From the NCBI RefSeq assembly GCF_946476835.1, contig NZ_CAMKWA010000002.1, positions 62,001-126,000 of the forward strand: a stretch of 64,000 nt of DNA, written 5' to 3'. Source of the stretch: an uncultured Neokomagataea sp. (lineage in GTDB: Bacteria; Pseudomonadota; Alphaproteobacteria; Acetobacterales; Acetobacteraceae). Position numbers and translations under genes: made by a program. The notes beneath the pieces were generated by a model that ran no database searches, was not told the DNA's origin, and saw only the letters and a program-made list of their open reading frames with translations. Shown piece after piece: positions 9,334 to 17,488 of the stretch (position 1 is its first letter; each line of letters starts with the position of its first letter).

Positions 9334-9545
9334 ACGCGCTACGCGCACTACAAAATAATTTAAAATACATAATACTTATCATTAAGTAGCAATATTTATT
9401 ATATATCACTATATAATATAGGTTATTTATTAACTATATTATATAAATACAAAACAACAAATGAATAGGTTGTTAAATACATATTAGTATAATTATATTT
9501 AATAAATAGTATTTTATAAAATAACAAATCCACCCTCCGCAAATA
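9334..9545. other. Very AT-rich intergenic segment
   Basis: Between the TBDR 1 terminator and the conserved upstream module of TBDR 2 lies about 200 bp that is almost entirely A/T from about 9350 to 9530, in sharp contrast to the flanking GC-rich coding DNA. It holds many TATAAT-like strings but no convincing ORF; the minus-strand ORF across it has an AT-driven composition and no recognisable features. It could be an UP-element or nucleoid-protein silencing region for TBDR 2. Confidence 0.6.
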
Positions 9546-9620
9546 ATGTTGCCTAAAAACAACATTCATCTTGGGATACACTTCGACAACACTACAATAC
9601 CATTGCTGTATCATTTTGTT
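9546..9620. promoter_or_regulatory. Conserved two-block upstream module of TBDR 2
   Basis: Block A is the perfect dyad ATGTTG-N8-CAACAT (9546-9565). Block B is CATTGCTGTATCATTTTGTT (9601-9620), 17 of 20 positions identical to the block at 6204-6223. Spacing between blocks and to the start codon matches that upstream of TBDR 1. Confidence 0.55.
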
Positions 9621-9711
9621 TCTGTAACGTTGAGATATTACGGTTTGTGACCGTTCTCTTATCATCCTGCTGTTCACCCAGTTGGCCCACATTTTACAAC
9701 CGGATATACAG

Positions 9712-12700
9712 ATGCATAAAATGACATTGCCCAAGTTACGGCACCGCCACCACGCTCTGCTGCTCAGCGCAAGCGTTCTCGCCATCAGCGCTACATGCGC
9801 CGCAGCACCTTCTGTCGCTCAAGCGGCTACCGCACATAAGCACGCTCTGCACAGCACCGCGAAGAAATTAAAGAAACAACCACATACACCCGTAGCAACA
9901 TCAGCACCTGTCGCCGCAGCTGCACCCCGTTCAGCCGCACCGACGCAGCACATTGCTACAGCAACACACCCCGCGCATCTTCTCACAGCACCATACGTTG
10001 ATCACAGCGTCGAAAACGTTGTTGTCACCGGCACGCTCTTCCGCGACCCAAATGCGACCAGTTCTTCTGAAATAACGCATATCACCCGACGTGACATGCA
10101 GCAGCGCGGCCTGAAAACTGTGAACGACATGGTTCAACAGCTTTCCTCCAACGGCGCCGGCAACCTGACCAGCCAATGGGCTGCTGGCGGCGGCTTTGCT
10201 CCAGGTGGTTCAGCCCCATCATTGCGTGGCCTAAGTACAGATTCAACGCTGGTCTTGATCGACGGCCAGCGTAACTCATACTACCCTCTCGCAGATGACG
10301 GCGAACGCAACTTCGTTGATACAACATGGATTCCACAGTCCATTCTTGAAGGCATGGATGTGCTGCAAGACGGCGGTTCAGCAACCTATGGTGCTGATGC
10401 GGTTGCTGGCGTGATCAACTTCAACACCCGCAAACAAATTAAAGGGTTTGAAGGCAATGCCGAAGGTGGCCTTACCCAGCGCGGTGATCAAGGACACCAA
10501 CGCCTCTATGCCACATACGGTCATGGCGACCTCAATAATGACGGCTATAACGTCTACGTCAATTCAGAATATGATCAGGACGACTCTCTCTATTATCGTC
10601 AATTACAAGCTCCATATAACAATGGAGACCTAACAGGTCTTGGCGGCTCTAATGGCAACACAAATACCCTGCTTCCCGGTACCAATCAGTTTAACACGAA
10701 TTTCACCGGATCAACCCAAACCGCAATCGTGCGACCGGCCGTCAACGGACGCGGCGTTGGAGGTTACAACCTTCTGAACCCTGCAGCGGGCTGTGGCCCC
10801 AATACAACACCAGTGTCTGGGTATGGATTTTCCACAAACTATCCTAACGCATTCACCAACGCATGCTCTCAAAATGCAAAGCAATTCTCTCAAATTTCTC
10901 CCGATCAGCGCCGGATCAGCGCAACGGCTCACTTAACAGCAAATGTTACCGATCAATCACAACTTATCGGTATGTTTAACTGGTCCCAAGCTCGCACCAC
11001 GACGACGGGTGCACCCGCAAGTTACGGTGCCTATACACAAGACCAACTCGCAGGGAACACGCCAACCATTCTGCCCTGGCAACTGTCCAACGGGCAGTTA
11101 AATCCAAATGATCCCTACAGCGCACAGCATCAAGATGCGCAAGTCGCGGGGCTCTTCAACCAGATTCCAACAACAACGGTAACGTCAAACAACTTTCGTG
11201 GTTCTTTGCGCTATAACGGATGGGCCCATTCTAACTGGGGTTCTAACTGGGACTACAATGCTGATTTCGTTGGCATGAATACCCTTCTGAACCAAGTTCA
11301 GACAGGCCAGCCTTATATCAGTCACGTTCAGCAAGTCCTGGCCAATGGCGGCTATAACTTTATTGACCCCTCACAAAACTCAGCGGCTGCCACAAATTAC
11401 CTTCTCCCGCGCAATACGATCAACGCAAAATCACAAGAATATTCTGGCAATATCGGGCTAAGCAAAGGCCTCTTCAAATTGCCAGGCGGCATGGTCAAGC
11501 TAGCCATAGGCGGCAACTTACGTTACGAATCCGTCAATGACCCCAACGCCAACCCTACGGATCCAAGTAACTATGCAAACCAATGGGCTAGCTACAACCC
11601 TGTCTCACAAGTAGGCCATCGCTGGGTTGAAGCAGGATTCTATGAAGCCAATATTCCTATCGTAAAACAATTTAATATTGATACGTCCGGTCGTTACGAT
11701 CATTACTCAGAAGGCTTCAGCCACTTCTCTCCAAAGGTTGGCTTTCAGTTTAAGCCTGTCAAAGAATTCACCTTGCGTGGCACATTCAACCGCGGCTTCC
11801 GCGTACCTAGCTTTGCTGAAACAGGCGGCCAAACAGAAGGGTTTGTTGGTTCATCATACAACTCATCCAACCCTGCAATCGCCGCTTGGCAAGCATCCCA
11901 CGGGAACAGTGCTTATGCTCAATCCGGTTCAAGTATAGGGCAAATGAACGTAGGAAACCCAAATCTAAGACCAGAAGTATCGACAAACTATACACTTGGC
12001 TCCGTATTCAACCCGACAAACTGGATGTCACTTTCCGTTGAATACTACTACATAAAAAAAAGCAATTTCATCACCAGCGGCATTCTCAGCGGAAATCAAT
12101 ACCTAAATTCTTGGATTGAAAACGGTGGCTCAAACGCGGGCTTGCCCGCTGGCATTGGCGTAGTTCCCGGACCCAAAGATCCGAACTACCCCAACGCCCT
12201 GCCTGCTCCGGGCTATATCACCGGACAGTACATCAATGCACGCAGCATGATGACAGATGGTATCGATATGTCTCTCGACGCGCACTCGCGCCTGCCCGGC
12301 TTCCTGCATGACGTCATGTGGTACAGTAAGGGACAGGCAACCTTCGTGCGGCGCTTTAATCAGGTCAATCCTGATGGAACCATGTATCGTTTTGCCGGAA
12401 CGCTTGGCCCTTACAACGCAGTATCAGCCTCCGGCACGCCACGCTGGCGCGCAAACTGGGCCAATACTTTTATCTATAAAGGCCTTTCCGTCACACCAAC
12501 CGTCTATTATACGAGCGGATATAAGAGCGTTGCTGATGACTCAGGCATCGCAGCGGCGGGCGCCAATGGCCTTTATAGCCACAGCTGTGCAAACTCACTG
12601 GCAATCAACCAAGCGAACGGTGTAAACTTTCCAGCGACACAGTGCCACGTTAAAGGCTTCTGGGATGTTGATATGACCGTGAACTATCAGGTGAACAAAA

Positions 12701-12852
12701 AATGGTCCGTCTACGCGAACGTCTATAACCTGCTAGGCTTCCGGTCCCCGTATGATTTCGGCACATATGGTGGCTACCTGTACAACTCCTCTTGGTCTCA
12801 AAAGGGTGTCATCCTTCGTTCGTTCCAATTCGGTGTAAATGTTGCTCTGTAA
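9712..12852 (+). CDS. TonB-dependent outer-membrane receptor 2 of a tandem pair
   Basis: 1046-residue receptor from ATG 9712; an in-frame start at 9682 is possible but adds residues before the n-region. The first ~57 residues (HRHHALLLSASVLAISATC, then AHKHALHS and KKLK) are nearly identical to TBDR 1, including the signal peptide. An Ala/Pro/His-rich linker follows, then VENVVVTGTLF (about residue 100) and a plug with TLVLIDGQRNS and GSATYGADAVAGVINF. The barrel is clearly different from that of TBDR 1 and ends FQFGVNVAL. It belongs to the large TonB receptor class with long extracellular loops rich in Asn, Gly and Tyr. The ligand is unknown. The arrangement suggests gene duplication with later barrel divergence or replacement. 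Confidence 0.92.
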   Translation: MHKMTLPKLRHRHHALLLSASVLAISATCAAAPSVAQAATAHKHALHSTAKKLKKQPHTPVATSAPVAAAAPRSAAPTQHIATATHPAHLLTAPYVDHSVENVVVTGTLFRDPNATSSSEITHITRRDMQQRGLKTVNDMVQQLSSNGAGNLTSQWAAGGGFAPGGSAPSLRGLSTDSTLVLIDGQRNSYYPLADDGERNFVDTTWIPQSILEGMDVLQDGGSATYGADAVAGVINFNTRKQIKGFEGNAEGGLTQRGDQGHQRLYATYGHGDLNNDGYNVYVNSEYDQDDSLYYRQLQAPYNNGDLTGLGGSNGNTNTLLPGTNQFNTNFTGSTQTAIVRPAVNGRGVGGYNLLNPAAGCGPNTTPVSGYGFSTNYPNAFTNACSQNAKQFSQISPDQRRISATAHLTANVTDQSQLIGMFNWSQARTTTTGAPASYGAYTQDQLAGNTPTILPWQLSNGQLNPNDPYSAQHQDAQVAGLFNQIPTTTVTSNNFRGSLRYNGWAHSNWGSNWDYNADFVGMNTLLNQVQTGQPYISHVQQVLANGGYNFIDPSQNSAAATNYLLPRNTINAKSQEYSGNIGLSKGLFKLPGGMVKLAIGGNLRYESVNDPNANPTDPSNYANQWASYNPVSQVGHRWVEAGFYEANIPIVKQFNIDTSGRYDHYSEGFSHFSPKVGFQFKPVKEFTLRGTFNRGFRVPSFAETGGQTEGFVGSSYNSSNPAIAAWQASHGNSAYAQSGSSIGQMNVGNPNLRPEVSTNYTLGSVFNPTNWMSLSVEYYYIKKSNFITSGILSGNQYLNSWIENGGSNAGLPAGIGVVPGPKDPNYPNALPAPGYITGQYINARSMMTDGIDMSLDAHSRLPGFLHDVMWYSKGQATFVRRFNQVNPDGTMYRFAGTLGPYNAVSASGTPRWRANWANTFIYKGLSVTPTVYYTSGYKSVADDSGIAAAGANGLYSHSCANSLAINQANGVNFPATQCHVKGFWDVDMTVNYQVNKKWSVYANVYNLLGFRSPYDFGTYGGYLYNSSWSQKGVILRSFQFGVNVAL

Positions 12853-12880
12853 AAGACGACTTGGATAATCCGAAGAAAGA

Positions 12881-12925
12881 GTTTCTGCATCTGCCATTAG
12901 TACTCATAATCGCAGATGCAGAAAC
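12881..12925 (+). terminator. Long stem-loop after TBDR 2
   Basis: GTTTCTGCATCTGC (12881-12894) is perfectly complementary to 12912-12925 with a 17-nt loop. There is no T-run, so it may stabilise the mRNA 3' end rather than terminate by itself. Confidence 0.5.
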
Positions 12926-12977
12926 ACCGGACTATGATGCAGCACTTCCAATCCATTAGACGTGACTTTATCAGTAC

Positions 12978-13009
12978 AAAAAAGCGGCCAGATATTTATC
13001 TGGCCGCTT
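12978..13009 (-). terminator. Rho-independent terminator of the lipoprotein gene
   Basis: Read on the minus strand, GCGGCCAGATA and TATCTGGCCGC (12984-13007) form a GC-rich hairpin followed by a run of six or more T. It lies 30 nt past the stop of the gene at 13040. Confidence 0.9.
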
Positions 13010-13039
13010 CCATTATATTCAATCCATAAACGAATAAAA

Positions 13040-13597
13040 TTACCGCTTATGACGCGCCCGAACATGGCGTGCTGGTGCCACTTTTTTCGCCACAGGCGCT
13101 GCTGCTTTGGTGCTGCTCGGTGGGACTGGTGCCGTAACGCTCACACCCGTCGCATCAACCGTTGCTTTCACCGTCAAATGCTCGCGCTTTCCGCCAGAGA
13201 CTGGAATCAACTCTGCCGTAAAGCTATCTGAGCCCACAAAAGATGTTGCTGGCGTATAGTCAACATAAGTCTGACCATCGTAATTATACAGAAAAGCCTT
13301 CCCGTGTGAGGGTGCTGGATTCACGCCAAAAGAGGCATAGTTTCCACCACCTGGCTGCTGAACAGAAAGCGCACAAAGGCCATCGTCACTCCGTACAGCC
13401 ATCGTCACAGCCATGCTGCCATCAGCACCCGTCGTAACAGGAGAAACATGGCATACAGCAGAGACTTTTTGATAACCAAACGGATTAGGCGCAACAGCAC
13501 GCTGAACCAACGGCGTTTGGGCACAGCCCGACAACAGCAGGGCGACCGCACAGGCCGAACCCAAAGAAATGGCAGAACCTCGCAAACGCACAGTCAC
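13040..13597 (-). CDS. Putative lipoprotein of unknown function
   Basis: 185-residue exported protein. The N-terminus has a lipoprotein signal (LLLSGC lipobox, Cys about residue 25). The middle has a beta-rich pattern (YVDYTPATSFVGSDSFTAEL) reminiscent of an Ig-like/cadherin-like repeat. The C-terminal ~30 residues are Ala/Pro/Lys-rich and end in the basic stretch ARHVRARHKR. The ORF begins with GTG at 13597, but GGAGG overlaps it; the in-frame GTG two codons later (13591) has the better 5-nt spacing and is the likelier start. No family is recognised with certainty. It converges on TBDR 2 and has its own terminator. Confidence 0.7.
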   Translation of the reverse strand: MTVRLRGSAISLGSACAVALLLSGCAQTPLVQRAVAPNPFGYQKVSAVCHVSPVTTGADGSMAVTMAVRSDDGLCALSVQQPGGGNYASFGVNPAPSHGKAFLYNYDGQTYVDYTPATSFVGSDSFTAELIPVSGGKREHLTVKATVDATGVSVTAPVPPSSTKAAAPVAKKVAPARHVRARHKR

Positions 13598-13911
13598 CTC
13601 CGGTACGAGTCAAATATGAACGCTATCATCACATAGCACATGCCGCATGTAGAGCAGGAAACCGACGAGCGAAAGAGCAAGAAGAGGACTCTTACTTATT
13701 CTGAAGACAATTTTTATCAACGGCATGAAAAGAAACACACACCACCAAAATTGCCGCTTTTCGGCCATGAAGCCGTGCTCCACACCATGTTTTCAGTAGC
13801 GACCAAGAGACCGTAAAGTTTCTTGTTGAAAAACTCTTTTCAGGCTACTGCGATGCACATTCAGATGATGGTTTTGAACCCGTCAGTGCCTCGACCTCGT
13901 GGAGTGAGTGA
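13598..13911. other. Divergent intergenic region
   Basis: About 314 bp between two divergently transcribed exported proteins. It contains a small dyad TGAAAA-N4-TTTTCA near 13831-13846 and GGAG at 13901-13904 just before the ATG at 13912. No ORF, RNA gene or clear -35/-10 pair was recognised. Confidence 0.4.
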
Positions 13912-14472
13912 ATGCCCTCGATTTTCCGCCGTTCTCTACTATGCAAAACATGCACTGGCTTAGCGTTCGCTATAGCCCTCGTAACAGGCCCGACCCAAAG
14001 CTTTGCTGCCGATTGTAATAATTCGCCCGCACATGAAGCGTTTGATGTCGCCGGCCTAAAGTCTGAACTGATGGTGACGGCGCTATCTTGCAAAACGCAA
14101 GACCGTTACAATGCATTTGTCAGCAAATTCCGCCCTGCTCTTCTAGACGCAGAAAGCCGCCTCAATACGTATTTCCGTGACACATATGGCCGCCGCGCTC
14201 AAGCTGCACATGATGACTACGTAACCCAACTGGCCGACATCCAGTCTCTTGGTGGCTTAAAGTCCGGTACGGTATTCTGCGCTCAACGCGAAGCGATGTT
14301 TGACGAAACAGCAGCCCTGCAAACGGCATCCGATCTCGCACATTATGCGGAAGCAAAAGACGTCGCACAGCCTGCCTCTTACGAAACCTGCTCTGCACCT
14401 GCAGCGACTGACCGTCGTTCCCGCCATGGTGAAACCAAGAGCACCACGCGCCATCGTAACCATAAAGGCTGA
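13912..14472 (+). CDS. Secreted protein of unknown function
   Basis: 186 residues from an ATG preceded by GGAG at 8-nt spacing. A signal peptide (basic start, hydrophobic core GLAFAIALV, cleavage near QSFAA) precedes a mainly helical domain with several cysteines (about C36, C61, C121 and C159), suggesting one or two periplasmic disulfides. The C-terminal ~25 residues are basic and Ser/Thr/His-rich (DRRSRHGETKSTTRHRNHKG). No domain could be named. It lies 62 nt before parE on the same strand, so co-transcription is possible but not shown. Confidence 0.75.
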   Translation: MPSIFRRSLLCKTCTGLAFAIALVTGPTQSFAADCNNSPAHEAFDVAGLKSELMVTALSCKTQDRYNAFVSKFRPALLDAESRLNTYFRDTYGRRAQAAHDDYVTQLADIQSLGGLKSGTVFCAQREAMFDETAALQTASDLAHYAEAKDVAQPASYETCSAPAATDRRSRHGETKSTTRHRNHKG

Positions 14473-14534
14473 TTTCTGCACCGCAGCCATCGGCAACGCT
14501 TGACGTCCGCTGGCTGCGCGGCGACAACGCTCTA

Positions 14535-16592
14535 ATGAGCGATTTGTTCGAGTCAGGCCAAAACGGCACTTCCCAAACACGAGGCCGTGGACGCGGCCGC
14601 GGACAGGCCCCCAAATCAACGGGGCCTGCCAGCAGCGCCACGAATGCGCCTAATTATGACGCGCAGGACATTGAAGTCCTCGAAGGCTTAGAGCCCGTCC
14701 GCCGTCGCCCCGGTATGTATATCGGTGGTACGGATGATAATGCCTACCATCACCTTGCCTCTGAAATCCTTGATAACGCCATGGATGAAGCCGTTGCGGG
14801 GCATGCCAGCATTATCGAAATGCGCCTTGAAAGCGCCCATCAACTGATGGTGCGCGACAATGGCCGTGGTATTCCGATCGACCCACACCCCAAATTTCCA
14901 GACAAATCTGCGCTCGAAGTTATTTTCACCACCCTCCATGCTGGTGGTAAATTCTCCGGCAAAGCCTATGACACCTCTGGTGGCCTACATGGCGTCGGTA
15001 GTTCCGTCGTCAATGCTCTGTCTGAGAAGTTAGAAGTGGAAGTCGCGCGAGATCGTACATTGTACCGCCAAGACTTCTCACGCGGAAACCCCCTCGGCCC
15101 ACTGGCTCCGGTAGGCAACGCGCCCAACCGCCGCGGCACGACCGTGCGCTTCGCACCGGACCCCGCAATCTTTGGCACGCATCATTTCTCTCCTGCGCGC
15201 CTGTTCCGTCTGTGCAAATCTAAAGCCGCCCTATTCCGAGGGGTCACGATCCAATGGCGCTGTGAGGCATCCCTCCTCAAAGCCGAGGATGAAACACCCG
15301 CCGAAGCGCTCATCCAATTCCCCAACGGCCTAGAAGATGCGCTTGCAGCTGATCTCGGCGAGAATCCGGCTCTACTCTCCCCATACTGGGCAGGTGAAGC
15401 TGAACTTCCCGTCGCCGCCGATGGTCGTACAGGGGGACGTGTTGAATGGGCCGTTGCTTTCCTTGAGAGCGGCACCTCAGCCCTGACGTCCTACTGCAAC
15501 ACCATCCCTACCCCTCAAGGCGGCACGCATGAAACGGGCTTCCGCGCGGCACTTGTCAAAGGCTTCCGTGCATGGGGCGACCAGCGTAAAAATAAACGCG
15601 CCGCTGCTATCACCGCAGAAGATGTTCTCGGCGCCGTCGCAGCAAAACTCTCCGTCTTTATTCGTGACCCGCAATTCCAAGGGCAAACGAAAGACAAACT
15701 GACCACGCAAGAAGCCTCACGCCTTGTCGAAGGCGCTTTGCGTGACCGGATTGATCATTGGCTCGGCGGCAACCCTCAACAAGCTGATAATCTTTTAGCG
15801 TTCATGATCGAACGCGCAGAAGACCGCCTGCGCCGCCGTGAAGTCAAAGAAACCGCCCGTAAGAGCGCCACCCGTAAGCTACGCCTCCCCGGTAAGCTGA
15901 CCGATTGTACGCGTGAGAATGCGGCGGAAACAGAGCTCTTCCTCGTCGAAGGTGAATCCGCTGGCGGCTCTGCCCGACAAGCCCGTGACCGTGAAACACA
16001 AGCAGTTCTTCCCCTTCGCGGCAAAATTCTCAACGTCGCCTCCGCCACCGCCGACAAATTGCGCGCCAACCAAGAACTCCGTGACCTCATTGAGGCACTC
16101 GGCTGCGGTGTCGGCCAAAGCTTCGATGTCAGCCGCTTACGTTATGGCCGCGTGATCATCATGACCGATGCTGACGTGGATGGTGCGCATATCGCCTCGC
16201 TGCTGATGACGTTCTTCTACCGCGAAATGCCAGAACTCATCCGCCACGGACACCTGCACCTTGCGCAGCCCCCGCTCTACCGCCTGACCCATGGTGCCAA
16301 AACCATTTACGCCATGGATGATCTAGACCGGGACCGCCGCATCCGCAGCGATTTCAAACCCAATGCCAAAGTCGAAGTTTCACGCTTCAAAGGCTTAGGG
16401 GAGATGCCGGTCAAAGACCTCAAACAAACCACAATGGACCCTGCTCGCCGCACACTTTTGCGCGTTGTAGCGCTGCCTGAAGACCGTCATCATACCAGTG
16501 AGCGCGTTGAAAGCCTCATGGGACGCAAACCCGAACTCCGTTTCCGTTTCATTCAAGAACACGCCCGCAGTGTTGAAGACCTCGACGTCTGA
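14535..16592 (+). CDS. parE: DNA topoisomerase IV subunit B
   Basis: ATPase subunit that, with ParC, decatenates replicated chromosomes. The 685-residue protein shows the GHKL fold motifs EILDNAMDEAV, DNGRGIPID and GGLHGVGSSVVNALS. These are followed by the transducer domain and the Toprim motifs LVEGESAGGSA and MTDADVDGAHI. The length and the EILDNAMDEA form fit ParE rather than GyrB; gyrases have a longer C-terminal half in many Gram-negatives. The N-terminal ~35 residues are a low-complexity RG-rich extension (TRGRGRGRGQ) ahead of the conserved core. The stop lies 2 nt before the next gene. Confidence 0.93.
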   Translation: MSDLFESGQNGTSQTRGRGRGRGQAPKSTGPASSATNAPNYDAQDIEVLEGLEPVRRRPGMYIGGTDDNAYHHLASEILDNAMDEAVAGHASIIEMRLESAHQLMVRDNGRGIPIDPHPKFPDKSALEVIFTTLHAGGKFSGKAYDTSGGLHGVGSSVVNALSEKLEVEVARDRTLYRQDFSRGNPLGPLAPVGNAPNRRGTTVRFAPDPAIFGTHHFSPARLFRLCKSKAALFRGVTIQWRCEASLLKAEDETPAEALIQFPNGLEDALAADLGENPALLSPYWAGEAELPVAADGRTGGRVEWAVAFLESGTSALTSYCNTIPTPQGGTHETGFRAALVKGFRAWGDQRKNKRAAAITAEDVLGAVAAKLSVFIRDPQFQGQTKDKLTTQEASRLVEGALRDRIDHWLGGNPQQADNLLAFMIERAEDRLRRREVKETARKSATRKLRLPGKLTDCTRENAAETELFLVEGESAGGSARQARDRETQAVLPLRGKILNVASATADKLRANQELRDLIEALGCGVGQSFDVSRLRYGRVIIMTDADVDGAHIASLLMTFFYREMPELIRHGHLHLAQPPLYRLTHGAKTIYAMDDLDRDRRIRSDFKPNAKVEVSRFKGLGEMPVKDLKQTTMDPARRTLLRVVALPEDRHHTSERVESLMGRKPELRFRFIQEHARSVEDLDV

Positions 16593-16594
16593 TC

Positions 16595-17488
16595 ATGTCC
16601 ACCCTGCCCCACCCTCCTGAGCGCTACAGCCAACTTAAAGCCGTTGGCTTACTGATCGGGGGTATTTCCTCTTTCCAGATCGGTGCAACCTTAGCCAAAG
16701 GGTTATTCCCACTTTTTGGCCCCTCCGGCATGGTGGGGCTGCGCGTTTGCTTGGCCGCCATCATCCTCCTCACGATCTGGCGCCCTCTACCCGGCCAACT
16801 GAACAAAAAAACTCTCACGCTGCTCTTGCCCTATGGGCTGTCCATCGCCGTGATGAATTTTTGCTTCTACTATGCGCTCGTACGGCTACCTTTGGGCATC
16901 GTCGTGGCCCTCGAATTTACAGGCCCGCTTACCCTTGCTTTAACAGGCTCCCGGCGCATTTTAGACCTCTGCTGGGCCAGCTTTGTAATCCTTGGCCTTT
17001 TCCTTCTTCTACGCCCAGAAAGTGCCGTACACGGGGCTGTGCACAGCCTAGACCCATGGGGCATCGCGGCAGCACTGCTCAGCGGTGGTGGTTGGATTGT
17101 CTATATCCTCACAGGCACCCGCATCGGGCAAACACTCCCGGCCACACTCGCAACCACCCTGGGCATGAGTACAGCAGGGATCTTATTGCTCCCCTGCCTC
17201 CTGCCCACACTGCCGCTGATCGTCACCCACCCTTGGCAAGGCGGAGCAGCCCTCAGCGTGGCGATCCTGTCTTCAGCCGTACCTTATATTCTAGATATGA
17301 TGGCGATGCGCCGCCTCAAACCGCGTGACCTTGGCATTCTCCTGAGCTTGGAACCCATGCTCGGCGCGGTTTCTGGCCTTATTTTCTTGGGCGAGAACCT
17401 GTCATCTGCACGCTGGATCGGTGTTTTGTGTATTGTAACAGCCTCTGCGGGCAATGTTCTCACAAGCCCACGCAGCACACATCACTAA
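16595..17488 (+). CDS. rhtA: EamA-family exporter resembling threonine/homoserine exporter RhtA
   Basis: Inner-membrane drug/metabolite-superfamily transporter of 297 residues with ten predicted helices in two EamA repeats. Segments such as GATLAKGLFPL, PLGIVVALEFTGPL, SSAVPYILDMMAM and SLEPMLGAVSGLIFLGE match the RhtA pattern closely, in the same order and total length, so efflux of threonine/homoserine-type amino acids is the best guess. ATG 16595 begins 2 nt after the parE stop, indicating translational coupling or at least shared transcription. Its TAA abuts the stop of the convergent porin gene with no intervening base. The substrate assignment is inferred from similarity only. Confidence 0.85.
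   Translation: MSTLPHPPERYSQLKAVGLLIGGISSFQIGATLAKGLFPLFGPSGMVGLRVCLAAIILLTIWRPLPGQLNKKTLTLLLPYGLSIAVMNFCFYYALVRLPLGIVVALEFTGPLTLALTGSRRILDLCWASFVILGLFLLLRPESAVHGAVHSLDPWGIAAALLSGGGWIVYILTGTRIGQTLPATLATTLGMSTAGILLLPCLLPTLPLIVTHPWQGGAALSVAILSSAVPYILDMMAMRRLKPRDLGILLSLEPMLGAVSGLIFLGENLSSARWIGVLCIVTASAGNVLTSPRSTHH

Noticed and set aside
9274-9711. B12 or other riboswitch upstream of TBDR 2
   Set aside because: No conserved B12-box or other recognised riboswitch pattern; the same holds for the upstream regions of TBDRs 1, 3, 4 and 5.
9423-9785. 120-codon minus-strand ORF over the AT-rich block
   Set aside because: Residue composition (Tyr, Leu, Asn, Val) is that expected from AT-rich DNA, and it runs into the receptor signal peptide region; no features.
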